Positions 47,680 through 57,283 of a DNA stretch of 64,000 nt are shown one piece after another. The position numbers and the translations under genes are program-made. Position 1 is the first letter of the stretch. Every line of letters begins with the position of its first letter. The notes beneath the pieces were generated by a model. The model saw only the letters and a program-made list of their open reading frames with translations, was not told the DNA's origin and made no database searches. Source of the DNA: Gammaproteobacteria bacterium (GTDB lineage Bacteria; Pseudomonadota; Gammaproteobacteria; SZUA-152); the NCBI GenBank assembly GCA_013152545.1, contig JAADGF010000116.1, positions 186,001 to 250,000 of the forward strand, in the 5' to 3' direction.

Positions 47680-47886
47680 CTAATTTTGCACATTGACTTG
47701 TACAGCTTGCAGCCCTTTAGGGCCTTTTTCCACATCAAAACTGACAGTTTGGCCCTCAGCCAGGGTACGGAAACCATCACCTTGGATGGCAGAGAAATGC
47801 ACGAAAAGATCCTCCCCGCCATCAGAGGGTGAAATAAACCCAAAGCCCTTAGACTCGTTGAACCATTTAACAGTACCTGTAGTCAT
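47680..47886 (-). CDS. cold-shock domain protein
   Basis: From ATG 47886 (AGAGG upstream) the protein is 68 residues with both RNA-binding motifs: KGFGFI (RNP1) and LFVHFS (RNP2), in the single OB-fold order of the CspA family. It binds single-stranded RNA or DNA and relieves RNA structure. The frame's extra seven codons upstream are not needed. The long A/T-rich leader up to 48060 is usual for this family. Confidence 0.92.
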   Translation of the reverse strand: MTTGTVKWFNESKGFGFISPSDGGEDLFVHFSAIQGDGFRTLAEGQTVSFDVEKGPKGLQAVQVNVQN

Positions 47887-48193
47887 GTAAATTGCCTCTG
47901 AAATCAATAATATGTATTAAAATAATCATAAATTAAACGAGGTGCTTCAAAGCAGAATACCGACATGGAATCCCCAAACAATCCCGTATAAAAATGATAC
48001 TGCATATTTTAACCCATTATCGGCATAAAATTCTATATAGTTATCAGTGCTTAGCAATGATTTTTCTCTGAAATTATGTTATTAATTAATGTCATGTACC
48101 AACTTTAATCTGCAGAAAGCTGACTGCCATGCTCTCAAACACATTAAGGGCAATCTGAGCAGTGACCTGAATCAAATGTTAGGCGCCTTTATC
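47887..48193. other. divergent leader region of cold-shock and PaiB-like genes
   Basis: About 300 A/T-rich bases probably carrying promoters for both directions. No clear hexamer pair stands out. The plus-strand frame that starts at 48089 is a non-coding extension of the PaiB-like gene. Confidence 0.45.
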
Positions 48194-48793
48194 ATGTATC
48201 TACCCGATATTTTTAATATTACCGACACTGAAACTATCTTCGGATTTATTCACGAGCACCCTTTTGCGACCTTAGTTACTATCAATAATGGCTTGCCCAA
48301 CGCCAATCATATCCCGTTATTGTTGGAAAAAACCTCTGACAAATACAAACTTGTTGGGCATATGGCAAAATCCAATACGCAATGGAAAGATTTTAGTCCC
48401 GATCAAAACGTGTTAGTTATCTTTCAAGGTCCACATGCTTACATATCACCTACGTGGTATTCTCACCCGGGTGTTCCAACATGGAACTACACGGCCATTC
48501 ATATTCATGGCGAAGCAAAACTTATTTCAAATGAAGATCGACTGAAAGAAATCCTGCATTGCCTCACGAACAAATATGAGAGCGACAAGGAGGCAATCGA
48601 TACGCCGCACTATCCCTCCCATTTATTGGACATAATAGTCGGCTTTGAGATTAATATTGAAAAAATTCAAGCGAAATATAAAATAAGCCAAAACCGCCCG
48701 GAGGTAGACAAGAAATCGGTCATGCAGCAACTATTCAGTACTGACACAGACAATGCGCATGGTATTGCGAAATTGATGCAAGAAAACAACTGA
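48194..48793 (+). CDS. PaiB-like FMN-binding protein
   Basis: The 199-residue protein fits the PaiB family (PF04299): MYLPDIFNI at the start, HPFATLVTINNG, then NHIPLLLE, HMAKSN, QGPHAYISPTWY and VPTWNYTAIHIHG. It has a split-barrel flavin-binding fold, and Bacillus PaiB represses sporulation and protease genes. I started at ATG 48194 because the family begins with this MYLP motif; the upstream frame from 48089 is Cys/His-rich and unrelated. Confidence 0.88.
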   Translation: MYLPDIFNITDTETIFGFIHEHPFATLVTINNGLPNANHIPLLLEKTSDKYKLVGHMAKSNTQWKDFSPDQNVLVIFQGPHAYISPTWYSHPGVPTWNYTAIHIHGEAKLISNEDRLKEILHCLTNKYESDKEAIDTPHYPSHLLDIIVGFEINIEKIQAKYKISQNRPEVDKKSVMQQLFSTDTDNAHGIAKLMQENN

Positions 48794-48840
48794 GGGGGAA
48801 ATGTATCAGAAAAAAACTGGCCCTTCTCTACATGCTCCAC

Positions 48841-49200
48841 TCATCGATCACCCTTAGGTTTTTCATGCTTATTATAAAAAGAACCTGGAAAACCAACAAT
48901 TTGGCTTGAATTACCATCAGTAGAAATGATTTTCGCAGTACCTTCTTTTTCTACTTCGTCGATTCGAATGATCGAGTGCATGGGGATGTAAGTCCTTTTA
49001 ACCTCGTTAAATTCGTCTTTTAATCGCTCTTCGGACGGATCGATTACAACAGCCGATTTTTCGCCGAAAATAAATCCTTCCACTTCTATAAAACCAAACA
49101 TGCCAGACTGTGCAATCTCTTTGGCATACACCTCATATACTTTTCCCTGATTAATGAATATAACTTTAAAAACGATTTTTTGTTGTGTTTTAACTGACAT
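48841..49200 (-). CDS. DUF1820 family protein
   Basis: The 119-residue protein matches DUF1820: VFKVIFINQGKVYEVYAKEI, FGFIEVEGFIFGEKS, VVIDPSEERLKDEF and YIPMHSIIRIDEVEKEG. The family is common in gammaproteobacteria and its function is unknown; no membrane or signal segment is seen. AGGAG lies 10 bases before the ATG. It is convergent with the PaiB-like gene. Confidence 0.85.
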   Translation of the reverse strand: MSVKTQQKIVFKVIFINQGKVYEVYAKEIAQSGMFGFIEVEGFIFGEKSAVVIDPSEERLKDEFNEVKRTYIPMHSIIRIDEVEKEGTAKIISTDGNSSQIVGFPGSFYNKHEKPKGDR

Positions 49201-49274
49201 CTATTGGAAATCTCCTGGCTCCGCCCAACCGTTGCTCTAGTGCTGAATCTGTATTTTACAATACACTACATTCT

Positions 49275-49447
49275 TGGCGTTTGAGATTTAGGCTTTATTG
49301 CACGCCCTCTTCATTCCCATGGCGACGTTGAAATTCCTTGCAATAATTTCGCTATTACGTGTCATTTCGCCTTTCTTAAAGAAGCTACTTTTGGTGGTGC
49401 CATAAAATCAAGATGACACACACAAATAACCTAAATCTCAAACGCCA
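49275..49447 (-). repeat. MITE-like element, family A, copy 2
   Basis: About 172 bases with inverted ends TGGCGTTTGAGATTTAGG and CCTAAATCTCAAACGCCA, a perfect 18-base pair. Read on the minus strand it aligns throughout with copy 1 at 21299: GTTATTTGTGTGTGTCAT, TTTTATGGCACCA, CACGTAATAGCG, ATTATTGCAAGGAATTTC, GCCATGGGAATGAAGAGGG. No coding frame is present. Confidence 0.8.
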
Positions 49448-49530
49448 TGAGTATAGTTAATAGTATACAGTATTTTTTCACGCTGACTCTGGCTAAAATA
49501 CACGCCGCACACTACTCTAAATATTGATGT

Positions 49531-49561
49531 ACCCGGCGTTTGAGATTTAGGTGTAAATGTG
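49531..49561 (+). repeat. solo end of a family A element
   Basis: ACCCGGCGTTTGAGATTTAG then GTGTAAATGTG matches the right end of copy 1 read in reverse. No partner end is seen downstream. Confidence 0.6.
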
Positions 49562-49642
49562 CGATCAAACAACCTGAACTTGATATTCTTTATACCACTT
49601 AGAACGGTCTAATTCTTGTGCTACAGTATATTTGTGATGTTT

Positions 49643-50200
49643 TTAGCGCTCATAGATACCAAAGCTCCAATGTTTAGACCCTGGATTTTTTGGTCCAGAC
49701 CACCCAGACCGCCTTAACTCATTCGCTATGATTCTATTGTAAACCCCATGCCCTACAAAGAGCACGCTCTCATATTCTAGTGCGATTTCTATAAGTTTTT
49801 CTACAGCTTCTGATGCTCTTGATTTTGCTTCTTTAAACGACTCAGATTCTCTTGAATAACCAAGTAGCCAGAAAATTCTAAATGCTACTGCCCATGTTTT
49901 TGGGGATAATTTTATTGTTTTCCAATTAGCAACGGGTAAACCTGCTTCATTGAAGATGGGATCTGATAAAACGATGCTCTTATTGTTAAAAGCCCTTGCT
50001 GATTCTATTGATCTTGGCAATTCACTGCAAACAATTGCATTGCATTTATTGGCACAATTTTGTGCATGCTCTGTTGGTTTTGATGTTGGGCATAATCCGG
50101 CAGTATTGTATTCATCAACCCAATCAGTAAATGCTGATGCAGTAAGCTTGCTCAATGATAAGGTAACTGGCTTTCCGTGTCTAAGTATGATGATCTTCAT
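49643..50200 (-). CDS. histidine phosphatase family protein
   Basis: From ATG 50200 the protein is 185 residues. It has the phosphohistidine motif RHGKP near the N-terminus, an Arg in SELPRSIESA and the second His in FVGHGVYNRI, the SixA/phosphoglycerate-mutase-like arrangement. A likely substrate is a phosphoprotein or small phosphoester in the cytoplasm. The eight-codon extension to 50224 is unlikely. No operon partner is clear. Confidence 0.85.
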   Translation of the reverse strand: MKIIILRHGKPVTLSLSKLTASAFTDWVDEYNTAGLCPTSKPTEHAQNCANKCNAIVCSELPRSIESARAFNNKSIVLSDPIFNEAGLPVANWKTIKLSPKTWAVAFRIFWLLGYSRESESFKEAKSRASEAVEKLIEIALEYESVLFVGHGVYNRIIANELRRSGWSGPKNPGSKHWSFGIYER

Positions 50201-50314
50201 TTTATCTTTTAAACATAACGACAAAATCAGCGCGTGACTGAAAAGTGGCAGGGCTTTTGCGTTAGCATGAGGGATCTCCCCCTGACGTTTTTAAGCGTCC
50301 TCTGGATTTTTTTG

Positions 50315-51262
50315 TTAGGTTTTCTCATCATGTTCTACGACTATGACTACATTTCCTTTTTTATGACCTTTGTCAACATAGCTATGCGCTTCAACAATTT
50401 GATCCAATGTATAGGTTTTATCGATCACTGCCCTTAGCTTTTTCGCCTCCATCAATTCTTTAAGAAAGAGCAAATCTTCAGGTTTTAATTTTAAACCACT
50501 GGATGACGTTAACACATTAAGATAAACGCCCTTTTTCTTCAGCGATTGTTTGCACTCAGAAGCGCTAAGCTTACCCACAGCATCAAAAACAATATCATAT
50601 GTTTCATGATTTTTAGTAAAGTCTTCTTGCGTATAATCAATGGCTTTATCGGCTCCCAGCGACTTTACCATCTCTAAATTCGTGGTACTGCACACGCCGG
50701 TAACATGTGTTTCAAAATATTTGGCAAGTTGCACAGCGAAAGTGCCGACACTGCCAGAAGCACCATATACGAGAACCTTTTGGCCTTTTTGAATGGTTGC
50801 TTTTTTAAGAATCAGCAAGGCAGTCAAAGCACCATTGGAAACGGGAGCGACTTCTTCATAAGTCGCGTTTGTGGGTAGTGGTGCGATTAGGCTATTTTCA
50901 GGCAAACAGATGTATTGGGCATAAGTACCAAAACGAAGTTCAGTAGAAGCGAAAACCTTGTCACCTTGCTTAAATAATGTAACATTTTTACCGACAGTTT
51001 CAATTTCTCCAGCGAGCTCCATCCCCAGGATTTTTTTTCTTGGGCCTCTGAAACCGATCATTATTCGCATCATGGGTTTGACTAACAAATCGAGGAAAAA
51101 CCCCATACCAGGCTTGAAACTTCGTATTTTGGTGTCTCCAATATGCACGGTTGTTGCATATATTTTTATCAACACCTCATTATTTTTTGGTATGGGTTTT
51201 TCAATCTCCTGAATCTGAAAAACATCGGGCGATCCATACTTTGTGCAAATAACTGCTTTCAT
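50315..51262 (-). CDS. zinc-independent NAD(P)-dependent alcohol dehydrogenase/quinone oxidoreductase
   Basis: The 315-residue protein is of the medium-chain dehydrogenase family without the catalytic zinc ligands: [27 protein letters not shown], the Rossmann loop [18 protein letters not shown] and [14 protein letters not shown]. It probably reduces quinones or activated alkenes with NADPH. The length is normal. It is a lone gene with the ATG at 51262. Confidence 0.88.
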   Translation of the reverse strand: MKAVICTKYGSPDVFQIQEIEKPIPKNNEVLIKIYATTVHIGDTKIRSFKPGMGFFLDLLVKPMMRIMIGFRGPRKKILGMELAGEIETVGKNVTLFKQGDKVFASTELRFGTYAQYICLPENSLIAPLPTNATYEEVAPVSNGALTALLILKKATIQKGQKVLVYGASGSVGTFAVQLAKYFETHVTGVCSTTNLEMVKSLGADKAIDYTQEDFTKNHETYDIVFDAVGKLSASECKQSLKKKGVYLNVLTSSSGLKLKPEDLLFLKELMEAKKLRAVIDKTYTLDQIVEAHSYVDKGHKKGNVVIVVEHDEKT

Positions 51263-51317
51263 AAGTATTCTTTGAGAATTTTTTGAGCGATCATATTAAA
51301 CCTAATCGGGATAGGGG

Positions 51318-51776
51318 ATGTCTCACGATCTCCCTCCTCCCAACATCAAGGATTATTCGCCCACTGAAACAATGGAAAATACGACACGACTCAGCCACGA
51401 CAGCCAAAGCATTCTTGACCAGGTTCGGGAAAAGATACGCTTGTGCAGTATTCGTACAGAAGACTCGTACCTGTCTTGGGTTCGACGTTTTATTCTTCTT
51501 CATAATAATAAGAGACACCCATTGGGAATGGGGGAAAATGAGATCAAACAGTTTTTAACCGATTTGACCATGAACAATAATGTAGCTGCCGCTACGCAAA
51601 ACCTGGCTTTATCAGCTGTTCTTTTTTTGTACCGTGCGGTGTTAGGAATTGAAATAGTCGATCCCACACGCTCTTGGCAGATAATCGGTTATAGCGAACA
51701 CAGGCGCGATACCAATGAGCAAATGTCGCCGGTAAATCACACCTATGCTGTTAATGGATCACCGCTAGTAAACTAA
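51318..51776 (+). pseudogene. truncated integron-type integrase, N-terminal part only
   Basis: Residues about 30-112 match the SAM-like N-terminal domain of integron integrases: ILDQVREKIRLCSIRTEDSY, SWVRRFILLHN, HPLGMGENEIKQFL, NNVAAATQNLALSAVLFLYR and VLGIEI. After VDPTRSWQII the sequence leaves the family. The catalytic tyrosine-recombinase part with the R-H-R-Y residues is absent, and the frame ends after 152 codons. No attC-like sites are seen nearby. It is a dead fragment or, less likely, a free-standing DNA-binding domain. Confidence 0.75.
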
Positions 51777-51785
51777 AGCACTGTC

Positions 51786-52757
51786 TCATGACGCATTGGC
51801 TACAATAATTGCTCGCTGAGGTGCAGGTAACCCTTCGATGGTTTTCGTCTCATCAGCAGGGTCTAGAAAGTCTTTCAATGACTCAAACTGCATCCAATTT
51901 GTAGCCCGCTGTTCCTGTAGGGTGGTTTGTGTAATATCAATTAATTGGATATTGCTGTATCCGCAACGTCTTAACCATGAAACAAGTGTCTGCGGCGTCG
52001 GAATAAACCAAACGTTACGCATTTTCGCATAACGGCCCTCAGGCACTAAAGTCTGCCCCATTGCACCGTCAATCACAAGCGTTTCCAACACCAATTCGCC
52101 ACCACGTCTAAGAAACTGTTTCAGATCCATTAAATGATCGATAGGTGAACGACGATGATATAACACGCCCATGGAAAACACGGTATCAAATATTTTAAAA
52201 TCTGCTGGCATTGCATCACTGCTCAAGGGTAAGACATACGCGTTAAAACCTTGGCAATATTTTTGCAAAGCGTAAAACTGTATTACATACAACAGCGTGG
52301 GATCAATCCCCATTACCAGCCTTGCACCTGCACCCACCATTCGCCAGCAATGATAACCACTGCCACAACCAATATCCAAAACCATTCGATCGACGAGTGG
52401 GCTAATATGGTTCTTTAACCGCTGCCATTTAAAATCCGAACGCCATTCAGTGTCAACCTGAATACCGAACAACTCAAAGGGGCCTTTTCGCCAAGGATGT
52501 AATTGGTGCAATAATGCTTCAATAGTATTTAACGAGCGCTTATCACAATCATGCGACAAGCCTATCTGGACAGCGGATTGTAAGTCAATTTTTGATGGCG
52601 CAATCAACGGTAAATTATTAAGAATATTCATCCATTTATCGTGATCGCCGTGATTAACTTCGCTTAGCACTTTATCGACACATTCTTTAAGCTTTTCAGC
52701 CGGCGCCGAAAAACCTAACATTGCTAATGCAGAATACAACCCAGTATAGTCAATCAT
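51786..52757 (-). CDS. cmoB: tRNA U34 carboxymethyltransferase
   Basis: CmoB uses carboxy-S-adenosyl-methionine, made by CmoA, to convert 5-hydroxyuridine at tRNA position 34 to cmo5U. The 323-residue protein has the same length as E. coli CmoB and its motifs: LHPWRKGPFELFG, VLDIGCGSGYHCWRM, the later MGVLYHRRSPIDHL and FIPTPQTLVSWLRR. Its start overlaps the cmoA stop by 4 bases. It lies 9 bases from the integrase remnant on the other strand. Confidence 0.96.
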   Translation of the reverse strand: MIDYTGLYSALAMLGFSAPAEKLKECVDKVLSEVNHGDHDKWMNILNNLPLIAPSKIDLQSAVQIGLSHDCDKRSLNTIEALLHQLHPWRKGPFELFGIQVDTEWRSDFKWQRLKNHISPLVDRMVLDIGCGSGYHCWRMVGAGARLVMGIDPTLLYVIQFYALQKYCQGFNAYVLPLSSDAMPADFKIFDTVFSMGVLYHRRSPIDHLMDLKQFLRRGGELVLETLVIDGAMGQTLVPEGRYAKMRNVWFIPTPQTLVSWLRRCGYSNIQLIDITQTTLQEQRATNWMQFESLKDFLDPADETKTIEGLPAPQRAIIVANAS

Positions 52758-53485
52758 TTAAATGCAACAATCGACGTAAAATTAAAACACTGAAACCAGG
52801 TATAAGACTGGGAGAAACCGATATCCCGTAATCGTTCCAAATGTATCACCGGAGTATCCAGTATCAGCACGTTTTCTAACGCTGTTCTTTTTTGATTTAT
52901 TTCGAGATCAGAATACCCGTTTAATTTCTTAAAAGCATGATACATTTCAACCTGATGCTGCTCTTCAACTTGATCGGTAAATTTTATTTTTTCAGACAAA
53001 ACCAATATGCTGCCGGGTAACAGACCATCATAAATTTTCTTTAACACCCTGAAACGGTCATCCACCGGTATAAACTGTAGTACTAAATTTAGCACGACAA
53101 CGGACGTATTTTGGATCAGTACATCACGAACATCAGCACAGACAACTTCAACAGGTGTGTCAGCGTGATGCTTATTAACATTCTGCTTACAACGTCTCAC
53201 CATTGATTCAGAATTATCAACCGCAATGATCCGGCAATCTTTTACCTTAATATGGTTTTGCATTGCCAAGGCGCCTGCACCTAACGAGCAACCCAGGTCG
53301 TAACAAACGCTCCCTTGTCTTGCATAGCGCCCCGCCAACACGCCGATCATGGATATAATGGCGGCATAACCAGGAACGGAACGCTGAATCATATCCGCAA
53401 ACACGGTCGCCACTTGCTCATCAAAAGCAAAATCTGCTACTTTGCCGCGTGGCTCACTGTACAATTGATCTTTCAGCTGTTGCAT
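52754..53485 (-). CDS. cmoA: carboxy-S-adenosyl-methionine synthase
   Basis: CmoA makes carboxy-SAM from SAM and prephenate for CmoB. The 243-residue protein has the methyltransferase-like fold motifs FDEQVATVFADMIQRSVPGY, CYDLGCSLGAGAL and AVDNSESMV, and IVLSEKIKF late. Length and partner are as in E. coli. It is the first gene of the cmoAB pair. Confidence 0.95.
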   Translation of the reverse strand: MQQLKDQLYSEPRGKVADFAFDEQVATVFADMIQRSVPGYAAIISMIGVLAGRYARQGSVCYDLGCSLGAGALAMQNHIKVKDCRIIAVDNSESMVRRCKQNVNKHHADTPVEVVCADVRDVLIQNTSVVVLNLVLQFIPVDDRFRVLKKIYDGLLPGSILVLSEKIKFTDQVEEQHQVEMYHAFKKLNGYSDLEINQKRTALENVLILDTPVIHLERLRDIGFSQSYTWFQCFNFTSIVAFK

Positions 53486-53543
53486 TGAAAACCGGTTACG
53501 TTCAATTTATTATTTTTCATAATGGATATAAAAAATGAGAGGC

Positions 53544-54554
53544 TTACAGCAGATCAAGTCGACGAATATTGCTCTCGGTTTTGATTAACCATTTTTTAAT
53601 ACGATTAGAATCGCCATATTTGCTCAGTTTCCCCCAAGAATTCAATAAAATCAAAATCAGTGGACGTTCTCCAATTTTAATTTTCATCACCAAGCAATTG
53701 CCTGCATCGGAAGTAAAGCCAGTTTTACTCAAACTGATCTCCCAATTGTTTTTTCTTATTAATCGATTTGTATTTCGAAACTTAAAAACCCTGCCAGTGT
53801 TCACGTCGATTACTGAGTTTTCCCGGGTTGTGGTTAATTCACGGATCAGCGGGTATTTACTCGCCGCATTGACTAATTTCACCAACTCAACAGCTGTCGA
53901 CGTATTTTCATTACGCAAACCCGCCGCATCGGCAAATGTTGTTTTACTTAAACCAAGGGAAAATGCTTTGTTATTCATCGCGGTAATAAACGCCTTGCTG
54001 CCCCCCGGGTAGGTCCGGGCAAGCGCCACTGCCGCGCGATTCGCTGATGCAGACAACGCCAACAACAATAAATCAATCCGGGTTAACGTAGTACCAAAAG
54101 GCAGTCTCGACTTAGAATAGCGTAACCGGTCTTTATCCGCCTTCACAATCTGAATCGGTTCATCCATTGGCAATTTGGCATCAATCAATACCATTGCCGT
54201 CACCAGTTTGGTGATCGATGCAATCGGTACTTTTTTATTTGCACTACGGTTAATGATGACTTCGTTATCTCTCTCATCGTACACCACAGCAATGTGTGAA
54301 CGTAGAAATAGCTTACTCGGTTTGCCATGTTTTCGCAGCGCAGTTGCTGGCACATAGTCACTTGCAGCAAGGTCCGCCGCTTGAAACTGCGCCAAGACCA
54401 CGTCAACCTTTTTTGCGACGTAATCTTGGCGTGGCTTGCTTTTAAAAGACAAGTTGATCGTGTCTTTATTGTCGACATTAGGGTGATCAACAGCCGCTAT
54501 AACGCTAGCCACCAATGTAACGTAACTAATTAATATTAATATAAATTTCTTCAT
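53544..54554 (-). CDS. pbpG: D-alanyl-D-alanine endopeptidase, PBP7-like
   Basis: The enzyme cleaves peptidoglycan cross-links in the periplasm. From ATG 54554 the protein is 336 residues with signal MKKFILILISYVTLVASVIA. The serine active-site motif SITK lies in PIASITKLVTAM, the second motif SAN in LSASANRAAVALA and the third KTG in SLSKTGFTSDAG. The upstream 15 codons to 54599 are hydrophobic but unneeded. It is a separate gene upstream of cmoAB. Confidence 0.92.
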   Translation of the reverse strand: MKKFILILISYVTLVASVIAAVDHPNVDNKDTINLSFKSKPRQDYVAKKVDVVLAQFQAADLAASDYVPATALRKHGKPSKLFLRSHIAVVYDERDNEVIINRSANKKVPIASITKLVTAMVLIDAKLPMDEPIQIVKADKDRLRYSKSRLPFGTTLTRIDLLLLALSASANRAAVALARTYPGGSKAFITAMNNKAFSLGLSKTTFADAAGLRNENTSTAVELVKLVNAASKYPLIRELTTTRENSVIDVNTGRVFKFRNTNRLIRKNNWEISLSKTGFTSDAGNCLVMKIKIGERPLILILLNSWGKLSKYGDSNRIKKWLIKTESNIRRLDLL

Positions 54555-54907
54555 TATAATAACAAGCAAAATATTAATTCCAATATATGATAACAACAAT
54601 CAAACACAATCATTGATGACAATATTAAGTAGTATAATAGGATGAAATACCGGAGTTTTAACTACGTGCTTTAACCACGTATTTAACTAGAGGTTTTAAC
54701 TTTTAACTACACTGTTAACGACAGGACAGGGGCCATATACCTGCACCAGTATATCAACTTAGATTTATTTTTTCACAATAAAAACAGGCAACAATCCCAC
54801 CAAGGTTGTGCAATGCATTATTAATCGATTTTTACAAAAAAATGGCCGTATTTAGTGATGAGCATATGCTAAATTAAGCTGATGCGTTAGCGTAATCGAC
54901 TTCCTTA
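54555..54907. other. leader region of pbpG
   Basis: A/T-rich with repeats of TTTTAACTAC near 54656-54710. No gene and no clear hairpin. Confidence 0.4.
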
Positions 54908-55138
54908 GGGTCTGTAAAGAAAATAAGTTGGACCGATTGCACCGGGTATCGTTTCGTCTTCAAGGCTTCCGCCATCCATTACTCATGCCCCTTACCGACT
55001 TCCAGATAGACAAGACGCGGAAATGGACACAACAACCCACAAGGGCTCTTCTTTCAGTGCGCATACTCATTGTCTGTAAGCTTTTGCGCAACGCCAAAAA
55101 CATAAGCTAAATGTTCACGCTATTTCTTTACAAGACCC
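54908..55138 (+). repeat. MITE-like element, family B, copy 1
   Basis: 231 bases with inverted ends GGGTCTGTAAAGAAAAT and ATTTCTTTACAAGACCC, flanked by TTA on the left and TA on the right. The interior (CGTTTCGTCTTCAAGGCTTC, CCCTTACCGACTTCCAGATA, TTGTCTGTAAGCTTTT, GCTAAATGTTCACG) aligns with the copy at 61881-62102. The 60-codon frame inside is not a gene. Confidence 0.82.
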
Positions 55139-55441
55139 TATGCGCTCAACTTTAGTCACCTATTTTCGTTGAAAGTGAGCTGAACATGACAAGTAACAGG
55201 TATCCCTATACACTACCGCATCATAATATTTTTATGGCTACGGCATGATGGACATGCAATCCTTAGACCTACACGTAATAACGTCCCTATTTAGCGCTCA
55301 ACAGGTGTTTTTTCGCAAGACCCAACGCTGATAGGTGAAAACAGATTGAAGAGCACGCCCGCATGGCTTGGGAAACTAAGACCGAGATATCAAACCGGAA
55401 AATGTAGCAAATGTCCTGAATAAACCACCCTATCAGCAGAT
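55139..55441. other. leader region of the radical SAM gene
   Basis: No gene is seen. GCTGATAGG (55327-55335) and CCTATCAGC (55430-55438) are inverted across about 95 bases; the second copy lies 3 bases before the ATG. Confidence 0.4.
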
Positions 55442-57055
55442 ATGTCATCAATAATTCTTACTACCTTGAATGCTCGTTATATACATTCTTCAATGGGTTT
55501 GCGCTACTTGTTTGCCAATATGGGAGAACTGCAATCCAACACAACACTGCTGGAATTCACTATTGACCATCGTCCCATTGACATTGTCGAGACACTATTA
55601 ATGGACAATCTTGGGGTTACTCACGCAGTAATTAACACATCGGAAACGAACACGAGCACACCTCAGCAACAAAAACATGGCAACACAAAGCCGGACATTA
55701 TTGGCTTTGGCGTCTATATTTGGAATGTGGAAAAAACCACCGAGGTGATTACACTTATAAAGTCAATTAGCCCTGAAACGATCATTGTAATTGGTGGACC
55801 GGAAGTAAGTTACGAGCCCATGAAACAAACAGTTGTGGCACTCGCTGACTATGTTATTTCCGGCTCGGCAGATTTAAGCTTTCGACGACTCTGTGAAAAA
55901 ATATGGGCGGGAGAACGACCACTCAACAAAATGATAACCTCACCAACGGTGCCGCTAGCGTCAATTTCACTACCCTATCGTTATTACAGCGATCAGGATA
56001 TTGCCAACCGTGTTCTGTATGTGGAGGCATCTAGAGGCTGTCCCTTTAAATGTGAATTCTGCTTATCAGCCTTAGACAAGACCGCTTGGCCGTTTGAGCT
56101 TAAGTTGTTCCTTGAGGAAATGGCTTTACTTTATAAACGGGGGGCTCGCCATTTTAAATTTGTTGATCGGACGTTTAACTTAAAAATTGAAAGCAGCGTT
56201 AAAATTTTGGAATTCTTTCTGCAACGACTAAGCGATGATCTGTTTCTTCATTTTGAATTAATACCCGACCATCTGCCTGATCAGCTTAAAGCTATTATCG
56301 AAAAATTCCCCTTAGGTTCATTGCAATTTGAAATTGGCATTCAAAGCTTTAATACCGACGTACAAAAGCACATTAGTCGAAAACAAAATACAGATAAGGC
56401 GATACAGAATCTCCAGTGGTTACGAACAAAAACGAATGCCTATTTACATACTGATCTCATCATCGGTTTGCCCGGTGAGGATATTGCAAGTTTTGCTCAG
56501 GGCTTTAACATGCTTGCCAAGTTGAAACCCCATGAAATCCAGATCGGAATTTTAAAACGGCTACGCGGGACACCCATCATCAGGCACAGTGAAACGTTTA
56601 AAATAAAATATAACACCTATCCCCCATACAACGTATTATGCTCCGATAGAATAGACTTTAAAACCATGCAACAACTCAGCCGTTTTGCCCGTTATTGGGA
56701 TATCATCGCAAATTCAGGGCGTTTCACAGAAAGCCTGCCATTATTGCTTGGCAATAGCCCTTTTGAGCATTTTTTCCAACTAAGCAACTGGTTGTACCAT
56801 CGTACCCGTCAAACTCATCGACTGGCCTTACCCCGTTTATTTGAACTGCTGTATACTGGCTTAGTCGAGTGCTTGCAAATCAAACCACAACACGCAGCCG
56901 ATGCTCTATGGCTGGACTACCAGAAAACGAAACTAAAGAGCCATCCCAGCTTTATCACGACAAAATCACCAATAAAAAAACAATCTCAGGCTCTTACCCG
57001 GAACAGAGCCGACAAACGTCAATCCCGGCACCGACAACCGCCGCCAGCCACATAA
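55442..57055 (+). CDS. B12-binding radical SAM protein with DUF4080
   Basis: The 537-residue protein has an N-terminal cobalamin-binding-like domain (TLNARYIHSSMGLRYLF, IIVIGGPEVSYEP). A radical SAM domain follows with cluster motif CPFKCEFC and VEASRGC before it, then ELIPDHLPDQLK and FEIGIQSFN, and a C-terminal DUF4080 part. It should be a cytoplasmic [4Fe-4S] enzyme using SAM; the substrate is unknown. The C-terminal 40 residues are Gln/Arg-rich and may be disordered. A partial family A element begins 30 bases after the stop. Confidence 0.87.
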   Translation: MSSIILTTLNARYIHSSMGLRYLFANMGELQSNTTLLEFTIDHRPIDIVETLLMDNLGVTHAVINTSETNTSTPQQQKHGNTKPDIIGFGVYIWNVEKTTEVITLIKSISPETIIVIGGPEVSYEPMKQTVVALADYVISGSADLSFRRLCEKIWAGERPLNKMITSPTVPLASISLPYRYYSDQDIANRVLYVEASRGCPFKCEFCLSALDKTAWPFELKLFLEEMALLYKRGARHFKFVDRTFNLKIESSVKILEFFLQRLSDDLFLHFELIPDHLPDQLKAIIEKFPLGSLQFEIGIQSFNTDVQKHISRKQNTDKAIQNLQWLRTKTNAYLHTDLIIGLPGEDIASFAQGFNMLAKLKPHEIQIGILKRLRGTPIIRHSETFKIKYNTYPPYNVLCSDRIDFKTMQQLSRFARYWDIIANSGRFTESLPLLLGNSPFEHFFQLSNWLYHRTRQTHRLALPRLFELLYTGLVECLQIKPQHAADALWLDYQKTKLKSHPSFITTKSPIKKQSQALTRNRADKRQSRHRQPPPAT

Positions 57056-57084
57056 TTCAACACCAATCACTCTGTGAGACTCAT

Positions 57085-57168
57085 ATCTGGAACAAAGGCC
57101 GAGATGCTATAATACTTTGGTGCTATGAAAGGAATATGACGCACACTTAACACCTAAATCTCAAACAC
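57085..57168 (-). repeat. partial family A element
   Basis: Read on the minus strand, GTTTGAGATTTAGGTGTTAA, GTGTGCGTCATATTCCTTTC and ATAGCACCAAA follow the left half of copy 1. The right half is missing. Confidence 0.6.
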
Positions 57169-57283
57169 TTTTAGGTATAGAGCGGAATGGGGATGCGTAG
57201 TAATTTACCCGGTTTGGCGCTCGGCTTTACCTCCTGAGTCGCTGTTGCGACGGTTCAACCGAATAATTGGGGATAATAAAATA

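Larger units (their letters stand above)
49201..49642. other. gap holding family A repeats
   Basis: No gene is seen. The gap contains one full family A element (49275-49447) and one solo end (49531-49561), described separately. Confidence 0.6.

Noticed and set aside
51263-51785. Possible attI or attC sites around the integrase fragment
   Set aside because: I looked for paired imperfect inverted core sites and cassette-like repeats and saw none.
54928-55110. 60-codon frame inside the first family B element
   Set aside because: The second copy of the element breaks this frame, so it is not conserved coding sequence.
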